Assembly: GCF_019752415.1 (NCBI RefSeq)
Contig: NZ_JAIEME010000015.1
Location: forward strand, 62,001 to 126,000
Source of the DNA: Nitrosomonas sp.
GTDB taxonomy: Bacteria > Pseudomonadota > Gammaproteobacteria > Burkholderiales > Nitrosomonadaceae
Direction of reading: 5' to 3'
Length of the DNA stretch: 64,000 nt
Position numbers and translations under genes: made by a program. This document shows positions 26,830 through 36,157 of the stretch, in pieces (positions within the stretch are counted from its first letter, which is position 1; every line of letters begins with the position of its first letter). The notes under the pieces were generated by a model, which did not search any database, had not been told where the DNA came from, and saw nothing but the letters and a program-made list of their open reading frames with translations.

Positions 26830-28680
26830 TTATTCATTCTCTAATAGTCCTAGAAATCCGCCCGACTGATGATTCCATAATTGTGCGTAGAGCTGATTAC
26901 TGGCGATGAGTTTGGCGTGGCTGCCTTGTTCTACGATATGACCTTTGTCAAATACGATGAGCCGGTCCATTGCCGCGATGGTGGATAGGCGATGCGCGAT
27001 GGCGATGACCGTTTTGCCTTCCATCAGTTGATACAGGCTTTGTTGAATGCTGGCTTCCACCTCGGAATCCAGTGCCGATGTCGCTTCATCCAATACCAGA
27101 ATGGGCGCATTCTTTAATAGCACACGGGCAATGGCGATGCGTTGCCGCTGCCCGCCGGAAAGCGTGACGCCGCGTTCGCCCACGTGGGCATCATAGCCGG
27201 TCCGGCCTTTGATATCCCTGAGTGTCTGGATAAATTCATGCGCTTGGGCCTGTTTGGCCACTGCGATCATTTGTGCATCGTCGGCATCGGGTTTGCCAAA
27301 CAGAATATTGTCACGCACCGAGCGATGTAATAGCGAAGTATCCTGTGTCACCATGGCGATGCTGGCACGCAGGCTATCTTGAGTAACTGTATGAATGGCT
27401 TGTCCGTCGATGGTGATATTGCCTTGTTGCACATCATAGAAACGCAGTAACAGGTTTACGAATGTCGACTTGCCTGCGCCTGAGCGACCGACAATGCCGA
27501 CTTTTTCGCCGGCTGCGATGTGGAGATTAAGATCATTAAAGATACGGTGAGAATCGTTTTGATCGGGGTGATAGGAAAAACAGACACGATTGAAATCAAT
27601 CGCGCCCTGATGCACTTGAAGCCCCTTCGCATCCGGTACATCGGTGACATGCTGGGGTTTGGACAGTGTGTTGATGCCGTCTTGTACCGTGCCGATATTT
27701 TCAAACAGTGCGTTGACTTCCCACATGACCCAATGTGACATGCCGGTCAGCCGGATAGCTAAGCTCATGACAATCGCAATAGCCCCTGGGCCGATGGCAC
27801 CTTGCAACCATAAATGAATACCCAGTCCCCCCGTTACGAATACCAGCAGCATGTTGATAATCCAAACACACGCGTTGAGTTGTGTCGATAGGCGCATTTG
27901 CGGGTGTACCGTAGCCATGAATTCTTCCATCCCTGCTTTGGCATAAGCGGATTCCCGCTGGCTCTGAGAAAATAGCTTGAGTGTCAGGATGTTGGAATAA
28001 CTGTCGACAATACGCCCGGTCATGAGAGACCGTGCGTCGGCTTGTAGGGTAGAGATGCGTTTTAATTGCGGGACAATATGCGACAGAATGCCGATGTAGA
28101 GGAATAGCCAAGCCAGTAACGGCAAACATAAGCGTGGGTCTGCATGGAACACCAGCAGTAACGTTGTCGTGAGGTAAACGGTGACGAAAAGAATGACATC
28201 AAGCAGTTTCATGACTGTTTCACGCACTGATAGCGCAGTTTGCATGACTTTTGTGGCAATCCGGCCACTGAATTCGTGCTGAAAGAATGCGTAACTTTGA
28301 TTGAGCAAATACCGGTGTGACAACCACCGGACACGCATAGGGAAATTCCCCATGAGTGTCTGGTGGATCACTAAGGAATGCAGCAGCACCAGAAGCGGAA
28401 TCCCTATCAAAACAAATACGGACATGGCCAGTAAAGTCGGCCATTCATCTTCCAGAAAATGTGTGGTTTCTTTTTCTGCCAGCCAATCGACCATTTGTCC
28501 GAGCACGCCATACAACATGGCTTCACTGATTGCCAGGCAGGGGGTTAGTAGCGCCAGTAAAATCAGATAAAACTCAATGCCACGGATATAATGGCGACAG
28601 AATTGATACAACCCCTGGGGCGGCTCAACCGGATGTTCCGGAGGGTAAGGGTTTATCAAGCGTTCGAAGTAGTCGAACAT
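26830..28680 (-). CDS. ABC exporter, fused permease and ATPase
   Basis: A 616-residue half-transporter of MsbA/multidrug type. The membrane domain (about 30-330) has six hydrophobic segments, with an N-terminal elbow region. The ATPase domain (about 365-600) shows Walker A GRSGAGKST, a Q-loop in VTQDTSLL, signature LSGGQRQRIAIAR, Walker B ILVLDEATSALD and H-loop IAHRLSTI. It probably works as a homodimer exporting a lipid or hydrophobic compound; the substrate is unknown. It has no peptidase C39 or C39-like domain and no membrane-fusion partner next to it, so it is not an obvious type I secretion ATPase for the RTX protein nearby. It starts 6 bases after the TraB-like gene. Confidence 0.92.
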   Translation of the reverse strand: MFDYFERLINPYPPEHPVEPPQGLYQFCRHYIRGIEFYLILLALLTPCLAISEAMLYGVLGQMVDWLAEKETTHFLEDEWPTLLAMSVFVLIGIPLLVLLHSLVIHQTLMGNFPMRVRWLSHRYLLNQSYAFFQHEFSGRIATKVMQTALSVRETVMKLLDVILFVTVYLTTTLLLVFHADPRLCLPLLAWLFLYIGILSHIVPQLKRISTLQADARSLMTGRIVDSYSNILTLKLFSQSQRESAYAKAGMEEFMATVHPQMRLSTQLNACVWIINMLLVFVTGGLGIHLWLQGAIGPGAIAIVMSLAIRLTGMSHWVMWEVNALFENIGTVQDGINTLSKPQHVTDVPDAKGLQVHQGAIDFNRVCFSYHPDQNDSHRIFNDLNLHIAAGEKVGIVGRSGAGKSTFVNLLLRFYDVQQGNITIDGQAIHTVTQDSLRASIAMVTQDTSLLHRSVRDNILFGKPDADDAQMIAVAKQAQAHEFIQTLRDIKGRTGYDAHVGERGVTLSGGQRQRIAIARVLLKNAPILVLDEATSALDSEVEASIQQSLYQLMEGKTVIAIAHRLSTIAAMDRLIVFDKGHIVEQGSHAKLIASNQLYAQLWNHQSGGFLGLLENE

Positions 28681-28686
28681 ATCTAT

Positions 28687-29928
28687 TTAGCTACTGCTGA
28701 GTTGTTCGATTATTCTAAATCCTGCCACATAAGTGCCAATCGCCGAACCCAGTGTCGAAAGAATAAAGATCAGCAAGATTCGCGTTACCCGATTACGCCA
28801 CCAGCCTTTCAAACTGGTCGTGTCTGCTCTGAGCTGATTAAAGTCCCCCACTTTCGGTTTGCGTAAATAGGTTTCGACGGCAGCGACAACCATGCCGGCG
28901 CCAATGGTTGGATTTAAAGAAGTTAGCGGGGCAGCCAGAAAAGCGGTCAGAATAGAAAGCGGGTGAGCAAAAGCAATCGCTGCGCCTAATGCGGAAAGCC
29001 CGCCGTTAATCACTATCCAGTCAACGACCATGGCGGTGCCTATTTCCGGGCTACGGGTAAAGCCGATGGCGAAGCCTGCTAGAATAAGTGCAACAATTAT
29101 CCAGGGGATAAATTTAAACCATTGAGAGGATGCCGGAATGGTATCGAGTTGTGCAATTCTTTCCTCCGGATTGGTAATGCTCTGGGTCTCAAGTTGTTGA
29201 ACCATGCCATTCAGATGTCCGGCGCCAATCACTGCCAGGATATGCTGGTAGTTATTTTCACTGCATTCTTTGATAAGGCGCGCTGACATGTATTCGTCTC
29301 GCTCACTGATCAGTGGACGGAATAAGTCTTTTTCATTTTCAGCAAACTGTGCAAAAGAACTTTCGAGTACATCGCCTTCTTTAAGTTTTTCAATTTCGGC
29401 AGCACTGAATTTTTCTTTGCTAATCACACTTTCTATCAGACCGGCAAATAAAGTAAAACGCTTCCACCAGGGAACATTACGATAAATTCGTTTCAGTGTC
29501 GTGCCAATTTCTCGATCTATCAGCAGAACCGGTAATTTGGCGGCTTGCGCATCTTTAATGGCCACGCGCATTTCGGCGCCTGGTTCAATATTAAACTGTT
29601 CCGCCATGCGCTGCTGAAAAGCGCCTAACGCAAGACTGGCAGTAACCATACTGGCCTGGCCATTCTTGATCACTTGGAATAAATCCATTTGAGCCATGGC
29701 ATCGGGATTAACAATAACTTTGTGACGGCTCGGACATAATTCAACAGCCACGGCATCATACTTTCCTGTGGCAATCAGTTCCTGAACTTTATCAGCACTG
29801 GCTTTTGAAACATGCGCGGTTCCCAGCAATGTGATGTTGCAGTTGTTTACTCGGACAGTTCTGAGTGGTTCAGTCTGTGCAGCGTGCTCACTTGCTAATT
29901 CAGTAGCTTGTTCTTCTAATTTAACCAT
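28687..29928 (-). CDS. TraB/PrgY-like membrane protein
   Basis: A 413-residue protein. Residues 25-250 form the TraB/GumN-type domain (NITLLGTAHVSKAS, YDAVAVELCPSRH, LLIDREIGTTLKR, LAVIGAGHLNGM) with the conserved Gly-x-x-His and Glu positions seen in this metalloprotease-like superfamily. Four or so membrane helices follow (about 265-405), an arrangement typical of PrgY-type pheromone-shutdown homologues. The exact reaction in bacteria of this type is not established. It is followed 6 bases later by the ABC exporter, so the two probably form an operon. The plus-strand side upstream is the long leader of the peroxidase gene. Confidence 0.88.
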   Translation of the reverse strand: MVKLEEQATELASEHAAQTEPLRTVRVNNCNITLLGTAHVSKASADKVQELIATGKYDAVAVELCPSRHKVIVNPDAMAQMDLFQVIKNGQASMVTASLALGAFQQRMAEQFNIEPGAEMRVAIKDAQAAKLPVLLIDREIGTTLKRIYRNVPWWKRFTLFAGLIESVISKEKFSAAEIEKLKEGDVLESSFAQFAENEKDLFRPLISERDEYMSARLIKECSENNYQHILAVIGAGHLNGMVQQLETQSITNPEERIAQLDTIPASSQWFKFIPWIIVALILAGFAIGFTRSPEIGTAMVVDWIVINGGLSALGAAIAFAHPLSILTAFLAAPLTSLNPTIGAGMVVAAVETYLRKPKVGDFNQLRADTTSLKGWWRNRVTRILLIFILSTLGSAIGTYVAGFRIIEQLSSS

Positions 29929-30377
29929 TGGTTGTTATTTTTAAGAGTCGTAGGAGTTGGCGGGTAAAGGTAGTCCAAGTATTGCATAACAGAGATTATC
30001 TTGGCGATAATTCAAGCAAAATTCATTTTCTTTCTGCTGCCAAAGATGAATGTGTTTAGGCAAATTGCCGAGCTATATTTAATGACTGGTTGAGTAATCA
30101 ATTACTTGAGGATTTTCTATCTCGTTGATAAGAATTGTTTCTAACGGAAGTTTTTGTTTTTACTTTTTCCGCTCAGCCCGAGATTATGTAACTTTTTCTA
30201 TGAACTGGATGCTTTATTTTTCGAAACTCAAGTTCATTAATCCTTCGACTAGTGAGTTCTTGAAAAATTATCAAACTTATCCAATGGAAATCGGAATAAG
30301 TTAAGAAAGAGTGATTGAATATCAACATATTATTGATATTTCAGAGTCGACTGTGTAAGTGGCATGGTTGTGTAAAA

Positions 30378-30393
30378 ATAGGAATATTCCTAT
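30378..30393. promoter_or_regulatory. 16-bp perfect palindrome, possible operator
   Basis: ATAGGAATATTCCTAT is a perfect palindrome about 590 bases before the peroxidase start, and two TAGGACA copies follow within 35 bases. It has the size of a dimeric regulator site. The cognate regulator is unknown. Confidence 0.35.
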
Positions 30394-30713
30394 AAAAATT
30401 AGGACAAATCTAGGACATATGACCTTTAAATCAAGGTTAAATGTCACTTACTTTAAAAGGGTCAAAGAAATAATATGTTACTGCCAAAAAGGAAAAGTGG
30501 ATTGAATGATTAAGAACAATAATAAATAGGTATTTAGAGTGTGCGGGCCTTTGAGAATAAATTTGTATTTCTTAGGTTTCAAATAGCCAGTGACTAAGTG
30601 CCTTGGGTCTCTCTGATTGATTCATTAGCTTCTCATTTAAAACTGATTGTATTGTCCTCTTTTCTCAATGGCTAATAGGCCTATCCCTAGAAGTATCAGT
30701 AATTATTTTCTGA

Positions 30714-30793
30714 CGGAGTAGCATCTTATCCGATTGATAGGAGGCAACAACGTTGCCCAAGGATAAAGTCTGTGTGAATAATAAAGCGCTCCG
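30714..30793 (+). ncRNA. Candidate structured leader RNA with three nested stems
   Basis: Three nested pairings fit a single 80-nt fold: CGGAG (30714-30718) with CTCCG (30789-30793), TTATCC (30726-30731) with GGATAA (30761-30766), and GGCAAC (30743-30748) with GTTGCC (30752-30757) around a 3-base loop. The element sits 188 bases before the peroxidase ATG. Its GGAGTAGC opening recalls the 5' strand of the yybP-ykoY Mn2+ riboswitch, but I cannot match the rest of that consensus, so the class is open. Confidence 0.35.
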
Positions 30794-30981
30794 CGTTAAG
30801 CCCGGAAGAGGTGAAAGAGAGTGTCATTTAATAGATTGATTGTAGTGAGTCTATGCACTGTAGAAGGTGCATAACTAAAAATTGAAAATTGGAAGCAAAT
30901 AAATACTTTTATTTCAGATGGATATATCTTAAAACGGTGATGTATCTCTTCTAGAAATATAATTTAAGTGAGGAAAATAAA

Positions 30982-33900
30982 ATGGCAAATTTCAGCAGAA
31001 CTGATCTAGATTTTCTATTTCAGCAAATTCTTATCGCCGAGGGCGATTCCGCAGCGCAGCAAGGAGGCACATTCGACATATTGCCGACCCTTGTTAGTAG
31101 TCCTTTGCTGCCGGAAGGCTTACGGAACGTTAATGGATCATATAATAATTTATTTCCGGGACAAAGCTTGTATGGGGCAGCCGATCAGCTCTTTCCGCGT
31201 TTATTGACCCCCAATTTTCTACCTGCCGGACCAGCCACATTCGATGTGGGTCCCCTAACTATTGGCGATCCTACGTCCTATTTGCAGACGAGCGGTTTTG
31301 TATTCGACTCAAAACCCCGTACAGTGAGTAACCTGATCGTTGACCAGACCGACAACAATCCTGCTGCAGTTGCTGCTGCAGCAGCAACCACGGGATCAGT
31401 GTCTGACGTTGATGGCAAGGGCACCTTCTTCATCCCGAATGTAACTCCCGATGTGGGGCTGTCTGCTCCTTACAACTCATGGTTTACGTTGTTTGGACAG
31501 TTCTTCGACCACGGACTGGATCTGGTGAACAAGGGCCAGAGCGGTACGGTATTCATACCACTGGAGGCTGATGATCCGCTGATTCCCGGGCCAGACGGCA
31601 TCCTCGGCGATGACCCCCTGACATTTATTGACGAGAGCCTGGATGATAGTCCCGGCGCAGAGGCCTTTTTCGGTGATGATCTCGGTACAGTCGGTTTTGA
31701 CGAGAGTCTTGATGATAGTTCCGGCGCAGAAGCCTTTTTCGGTGACGATCCCGCTACCTTTATTAATGAGGGTCTCGATGACTTGCCACCGAATCTACAG
31801 TTCATGGCGGTGACACGGGCGACCAATGGCCCAGGTCCAGATAACATCATGGGCACTTCCGATGATGACCGCAATCACGTCAATCAAACCACTCCTTTTG
31901 TCGACCAGAATCAGACCTATACCTCGCATCCTTCGCACCAGGTCTTCCTGCGTGAATATGAAACCAGCCTAACGGGTCAAACGGTCGCAACCGGCAAGTT
32001 GCTGGAAGGCAGCGCTACCGGTGACGGACTGGCTACCTGGGAGGATATCAAGGCGCAAGCGCATAGCATGCTCGGTATCAACTTGACCGATGTCGATTTG
32101 ACTAACCTGCCGCTGCTCGCGACCGACACTTATGGCAAGTTTATTCCAGGCCCCAATGGTTTTGCACAAATCGTGACAGCCAGCGGTCTGGTCGAAGGCG
32201 ATCCGTCAGCGAATGGCGGACTGGGTATCGATGTTCCGATTGATGTCGTTCGCACTGGCCATGCCTTCTTGGATGATATAGCACATAACGCGGCGCCAAG
32301 GGGCTCCAATGGAGCCATGAAAACTCCAGATGCAGACAATATCATTAATTCTGGACCAGTGGCTTCAGGCGAATATGACGACGAACTGCTGGATGCTCAT
32401 TTTATTACCGGTGATGGTCGGGGTAACGAAAACATCGGCTTGACCACGGTGCATACGGTTTTCCATGCGGAGCACAATCGCTCTGTAGAATTTGTCAAAG
32501 GCATGATTGACGATGCGATTACCGCTGGGGATACAGCACTGATTACACAATGGAAATTGCCGGATGGTTCATGGAACGGTGAACGCTTATTCCAAGCAGC
32601 TCGCTTTGCCACTGAAATGCAATATCAGCACTTAGTGTTCGAAGAGTTTGTGCGCAAAGTGCAGCCAAATGTAGATGCCTTTATCGGCTATGACAGTTCG
32701 ATCAATCCTGCCATCATGGCCGAGTTTGCCCACGTGGTTTATCGCTTCGGTCATTCAATGCTGACAGAAACAGTAGCCAGAACCAATGCAGATGGCTCAG
32801 CCAATGACATCGGTTTGATTGAAGCATTTCTGAATCCGGTGGCATTCCGAGGTGAAGGCATTGATGCCTATAACAACAATACCGAAGCTGCTGCTGCAGT
32901 GGTGAACGGTATGACGGCACAAGTCGGCAACGAGCTTGACGAGTTTGTCACGGGAGCCTTGCGCAATAATCTAGTGGGCTTGCCACTGGATCTGGCTTCG
33001 ATCAACATCGTCCGTGGCCGTGATACCGGCATTCCTGGATTGAATGATGCGCGCCGCATGTTCTACGAAGATACCGGACAAAACAGTGCATTACAGCCTT
33101 ATGAGAGCTGGGCCGACTTTGGGGCGAACATCAGACATCCCGAGTCGCTGACCAATTTTGTTGCTGCCTACGGCACACACCCCAGTATCCTTGCCGAAAC
33201 GACGCTGGCTGATAAGCGCGCAGCAGCAGAATTGCTGGTAAACGGCGGGCCGGGAGCATCTGCCGACCGCGCTGATTTTATGAACAGTACTGGCGATTGG
33301 GCGAACACACCGTTGGGAGAAGTCATTACCGGGTTGGACGATGTCGACTTCTGGATTGGCGGTTTGGCTGAGAATCAAGCGCCGTTTGGCGGATTATTAG
33401 GCTCCACTTTTAATTTTGTGTTCGAAACACAGATGGAGAGCTTGCAAGACGCTGATCGTCTCTACTATCTATCCCGTACAGCCGGGCTCGATTTCCTTAC
33501 CGAACTGGAAGCGAATTCGTTTTCCGAACTGATCATGCTTAATTTGCCGGATGTGAAGCATTTGCCTTTTGACAGCTTCTCGACACCGACGCATACCTTT
33601 GAGATGAGTGCTCAGAATCCGAGTGGTCCGATCATCGATGATCAAGCTACGCCTTACGATGAAACAACGCTGCTCATTCGTGACACTTCAATCGGTGCCC
33701 ATACGGTGCGTTACAACGGTGAAGACCACATAGTGATGGGCGGCACCGGAGGTGTCGACAGAATGCGTGCCGGTGACGGTGACGATACGCTGTGGGGGGA
33801 TGGCGGCAATGATCGTCTGGAAGGAGGCGCTGGCAATGATTCGCTGAATGGTGGTGCTGGCAATGACATCATTAGCGATTCTTTTGGCGATGACAACATC

Positions 33901-36003
33901 AAGGGTGGTGACGGTCATGACACGATCAACGGCGGTCCGGGTCTCAATCTGATTCTTGCCGGCGCGGGCAGCGATTTCGTGACCACTGGTAATGATTCCT
34001 CAGAAGTGTTTGCGGGTGCGGGTAACGACTTCATTTTCGGCAATAACGCCAATTTAGCCATGCTGGGGAACGCCGGTAATGACTGGATTCAGAATGGTGC
34101 CGGCGGTGCTACAGGTGATAATGCCGACCCCTTGGGGAATGACTCCATTCGCGGCAATGATGTTTTTTACGGGGGCAATAATATTGATGATTTCACCGGT
34201 GAAGGCGGTGATGACATCATGAGCGGATTGGGTGGACAGAACAGAAGCGATGGGGACAGCGGGTTTGATTGGACCATTAGCGATGGCCGCACCAGTGCTA
34301 ACGACATCGATTTGGCAAGGCTTGTTTTGCCGGGTCCTTTCGTACCGATTGTGGATCGTTATAATTTTGTCGAAGCGGCATCGGGGTGGAATTTCAACGA
34401 CATCATTCGTGGCGACGACAAGACTTTCCTTGAGCTGGAATTGATTGACCCCATTACAGGGCAGAACAACGCACTGGATGAAGCCAATGGCATTGGACAA
34501 GTGGGCCACAGTGCCGCCGATAGAATTGCCCAGATCACCGGGCTACAGGCTTTGCTGGGTGGCGCTAACGCATTCAGCGCCGGTAATATTTTGTTGGGCG
34601 GTGGTGGCAGCGATACTTTCGAAGGACGTGCTGGCGATGATATCCTCGATGGCGATGCCTGGCTGGATATTCGGATTAAAGCCGACAATGGGGTCAATCC
34701 ACCGGTATTCTACGAAAACATGACCAGCGTGCTGAGGACCGCGATGCAGAATGGTGTCTATTCCCCGGATCAGCTCAGTATCGTCCGAGAAATTAAGACC
34801 ACAGCCAGTGTGGGTGACGTCGCCCTGTATCAAGGTAATTGGGTCGATTATATCGTTTCGGGCAGTAGCGCTGGCGGTCCTAACGGCACGGTGTTTGTCG
34901 ATCATGTTAACCCTAATCCTGGTGGCGGTGGCGGAGGTGGCGGTGCAGGGGGCGACGATGGCAGCGATACACTGCGTAATATCGAACGTTTGCAGTTTCT
35001 GGATAGGGTTGCGTTTCTCGGAACCTCCGGTGTCGACAATTTAGTGGGCACAGCCGCAGTCGATACACTTTACGGTTTTGCTGGCGACGACACGCTGAAT
35101 GGCGCAGGAGGTGCGGATAATCTGATTGGCGGCACCGGCAACGATACCTATGTCGTGAATAATGCGGTCACGATTACTGAATTGGCCAGTGGCGGTGCCG
35201 CCGACAAGGTGGAAAGTACCATCACACTCACATTGGCGAACAACGTGGAGAATCTCACCCTCCTGGGTGCTGCACTGAATGGTACCGGTAATGCTGGCAA
35301 CAATATCATCACAGGTAACGGTAACAACAATACGCTCACTGGCCTGGGCGGTAACGACACGCTGAACGGTCTAGGAGGTGTGGATACATTGATCGGGGGC
35401 ACGGGTGACGACACGTATGTGGTAGATACTATTACCGATACTATTACCGAAGCCGCAGGTCAAGGCACCGACACGGTGCAAAGTTCGGTGACATTTACGC
35501 TACTTGCCAACGTGGAGAGACTTAGCCTCACCGGGGGGGATGCTATTAATGGCACCGGTAATTCGCAAATCAATGTACTAACGGGTAACAGTAACAATAA
35601 CATCCTGTCAGGTTTGGGGGGTGGGGATACACTGATTGGCGATGATGGGGATGATACATTGATCGGCGGAACCCAGGCCGATACGTTGACGGGAGGCAAC
35701 GGCGCCGATACGTTTACTTACAACCTTACCGGCGAATCAACTGCCGCGGTTCGAGACACCATTACCGATTTCTTAAGCGGAACCGACAAAATCAATCTGA
35801 ATGCCATTGATGCTAACACGGGTGCCGGTGGCAATCAGAATTTTGTCTTTATCGGCAATAGCCCTTTCAGTGGCTCAGCGCAGGTGCGTTACGATTCTGC
35901 GACGGGCATATTGCAAGCCAATGTGAATGCGGGCCTTGGCGCTGACTTTGAGATCCAATTAACGGCAGCTCCGGTACTTGTCGTGACGGATATTATTTTA
36001 TAA
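30982..36003 (+). CDS. Secreted animal-type haem peroxidase with RTX calcium-binding repeats
   Basis: A 1673-residue protein. About residues 130-880 form an animal-type (peroxidase-cyclooxygenase) haem peroxidase domain with a distal-His region (FGQFFDHGLDL), HTVFHAEHNRSVEF, a proximal-His region (VYRFGHSML) and the family motif IVRGRDTGIPGLNDARR. RTX nonapeptides (GGxGxDxLx) follow in two blocks (about 915-1070 and 1355-1580), then a serralysin-like C-terminus (DTITDFLSGTDKINLNAIDAN) and an uncleaved type I secretion end. There is no N-terminal signal peptide. Related RTX-peroxidases include MopA, linked to Mn(II) oxidation in some marine bacteria. A multicopper oxidase gene follows. The ATG has the ribosome site GAGGAAAA. 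Confidence 0.92.
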   Translation: MANFSRTDLDFLFQQILIAEGDSAAQQGGTFDILPTLVSSPLLPEGLRNVNGSYNNLFPGQSLYGAADQLFPRLLTPNFLPAGPATFDVGPLTIGDPTSYLQTSGFVFDSKPRTVSNLIVDQTDNNPAAVAAAAATTGSVSDVDGKGTFFIPNVTPDVGLSAPYNSWFTLFGQFFDHGLDLVNKGQSGTVFIPLEADDPLIPGPDGILGDDPLTFIDESLDDSPGAEAFFGDDLGTVGFDESLDDSSGAEAFFGDDPATFINEGLDDLPPNLQFMAVTRATNGPGPDNIMGTSDDDRNHVNQTTPFVDQNQTYTSHPSHQVFLREYETSLTGQTVATGKLLEGSATGDGLATWEDIKAQAHSMLGINLTDVDLTNLPLLATDTYGKFIPGPNGFAQIVTASGLVEGDPSANGGLGIDVPIDVVRTGHAFLDDIAHNAAPRGSNGAMKTPDADNIINSGPVASGEYDDELLDAHFITGDGRGNENIGLTTVHTVFHAEHNRSVEFVKGMIDDAITAGDTALITQWKLPDGSWNGERLFQAARFATEMQYQHLVFEEFVRKVQPNVDAFIGYDSSINPAIMAEFAHVVYRFGHSMLTETVARTNADGSANDIGLIEAFLNPVAFRGEGIDAYNNNTEAAAAVVNGMTAQVGNELDEFVTGALRNNLVGLPLDLASINIVRGRDTGIPGLNDARRMFYEDTGQNSALQPYESWADFGANIRHPESLTNFVAAYGTHPSILAETTLADKRAAAELLVNGGPGASADRADFMNSTGDWANTPLGEVITGLDDVDFWIGGLAENQAPFGGLLGSTFNFVFETQMESLQDADRLYYLSRTAGLDFLTELEANSFSELIMLNLPDVKHLPFDSFSTPTHTFEMSAQNPSGPIIDDQATPYDETTLLIRDTSIGAHTVRYNGEDHIVMGGTGGVDRMRAGDGDDTLWGDGGNDRLEGGAGNDSLNGGAGNDIISDSFGDDNIKGGDGHDTINGGPGLNLILAGAGSDFVTTGNDSSEVFAGAGNDFIFGNNANLAMLGNAGNDWIQNGAGGATGDNADPLGNDSIRGNDVFYGGNNIDDFTGEGGDDIMSGLGGQNRSDGDSGFDWTISDGRTSANDIDLARLVLPGPFVPIVDRYNFVEAASGWNFNDIIRGDDKTFLELELIDPITGQNNALDEANGIGQVGHSAADRIAQITGLQALLGGANAFSAGNILLGGGGSDTFEGRAGDDILDGDAWLDIRIKADNGVNPPVFYENMTSVLRTAMQNGVYSPDQLSIVREIKTTASVGDVALYQGNWVDYIVSGSSAGGPNGTVFVDHVNPNPGGGGGGGGAGGDDGSDTLRNIERLQFLDRVAFLGTSGVDNLVGTAAVDTLYGFAGDDTLNGAGGADNLIGGTGNDTYVVNNAVTITELASGGAADKVESTITLTLANNVENLTLLGAALNGTGNAGNNIITGNGNNNTLTGLGGNDTLNGLGGVDTLIGGTGDDTYVVDTITDTITEAAGQGTDTVQSSVTFTLLANVERLSLTGGDAINGTGNSQINVLTGNSNNNILSGLGGGDTLIGDDGDDTLIGGTQADTLTGGNGADTFTYNLTGESTAAVRDTITDFLSGTDKINLNAIDANTGAGGNQNFVFIGNSPFSGSAQVRYDSATGILQANVNAGLGADFEIQLTAAPVLVVTDIIL
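31630..31790 (+). repeat. Tandem 69-bp in-frame repeat inside the peroxidase gene
   Basis: A 23-codon unit encoding DESLDDSPGAEAFFGDD plus a short spacer is repeated almost exactly from 31630 and 31699. A degenerate third copy (NEGLDDL) begins near 31765. It lies at about residues 217-270, just before the haem-binding core continues, and adds a strongly acidic stretch. Confidence 0.85.
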
Positions 36004-36017
36004 AACGACCAGGAATA

Positions 36018-36056
36018 CTGACTTCTATCCACTTGATTGTGAGTGATAGGAGTCAG
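36018..36056 (+). terminator. 12-bp hairpin after the peroxidase gene
   Basis: CTGACTTCTATC (36018-36029) pairs with GATAGGAGTCAG (36045-36056) with a single G-T pair and a 15-base loop, starting 15 bases after the stop codon. No U-tract follows, so it may protect the mRNA or lower read-through into the oxidase gene instead of ending all transcription. A second, 7-bp stem (CTAGATG, 36103-36109, with CATCTAG, 36124-36130) precedes the next gene. Confidence 0.45.
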
Positions 36057-36157
36057 TAGTAAGCATTGGAAAGATTATCCATAAGAATCAATCACGCGAT
36101 GACTAGATGTTATCAGTGATTATCATCTAGAAATAAGTATTTATAGAGGAGAATATC

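Larger units (their letters stand above)
29929..30981. other. 1.05-kb AT-rich intergenic leader before the RTX peroxidase
   Basis: No protein-coding frame is convincing here. The left end should hold the promoter of the TraB-like gene and the rest the promoter and leader of the peroxidase gene. Visible elements are a 16-bp palindrome at 30378-30393, TAGGACA repeated at about 30401 and 30411, and nested inverted repeats at 30714-30793. A leader this long suggests regulated expression. Confidence 0.6.

Noticed and set aside
26659-26844. 61-codon plus-strand open frame beside the ABC transporter
   Set aside because: No ribosome binding site, non-ATG start, G-rich low-complexity beginning and overlap with the transporter's end. 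No family resemblance.
26830-28680. ABC exporter as the type I secretion ATPase for the RTX peroxidase
   Set aside because: It lacks a C39-like domain, has no membrane-fusion or TolC partner next to it and is on the opposite strand in another operon.
30600-30981. Cyclic-di-GMP (GEMM) riboswitch in the peroxidase leader, looked for because of the nearby GGDEF genes
   Set aside because: The conserved ACGCAAAGCC core and tetraloop-receptor parts of GEMM-I are not present.
33760-35720. Tandem DNA repeats resembling a CRISPR or satellite array
   Set aside because: The repetition comes from RTX glycine-aspartate nonapeptide codons in one long frame; spacing and sequence vary as in a protein repeat.
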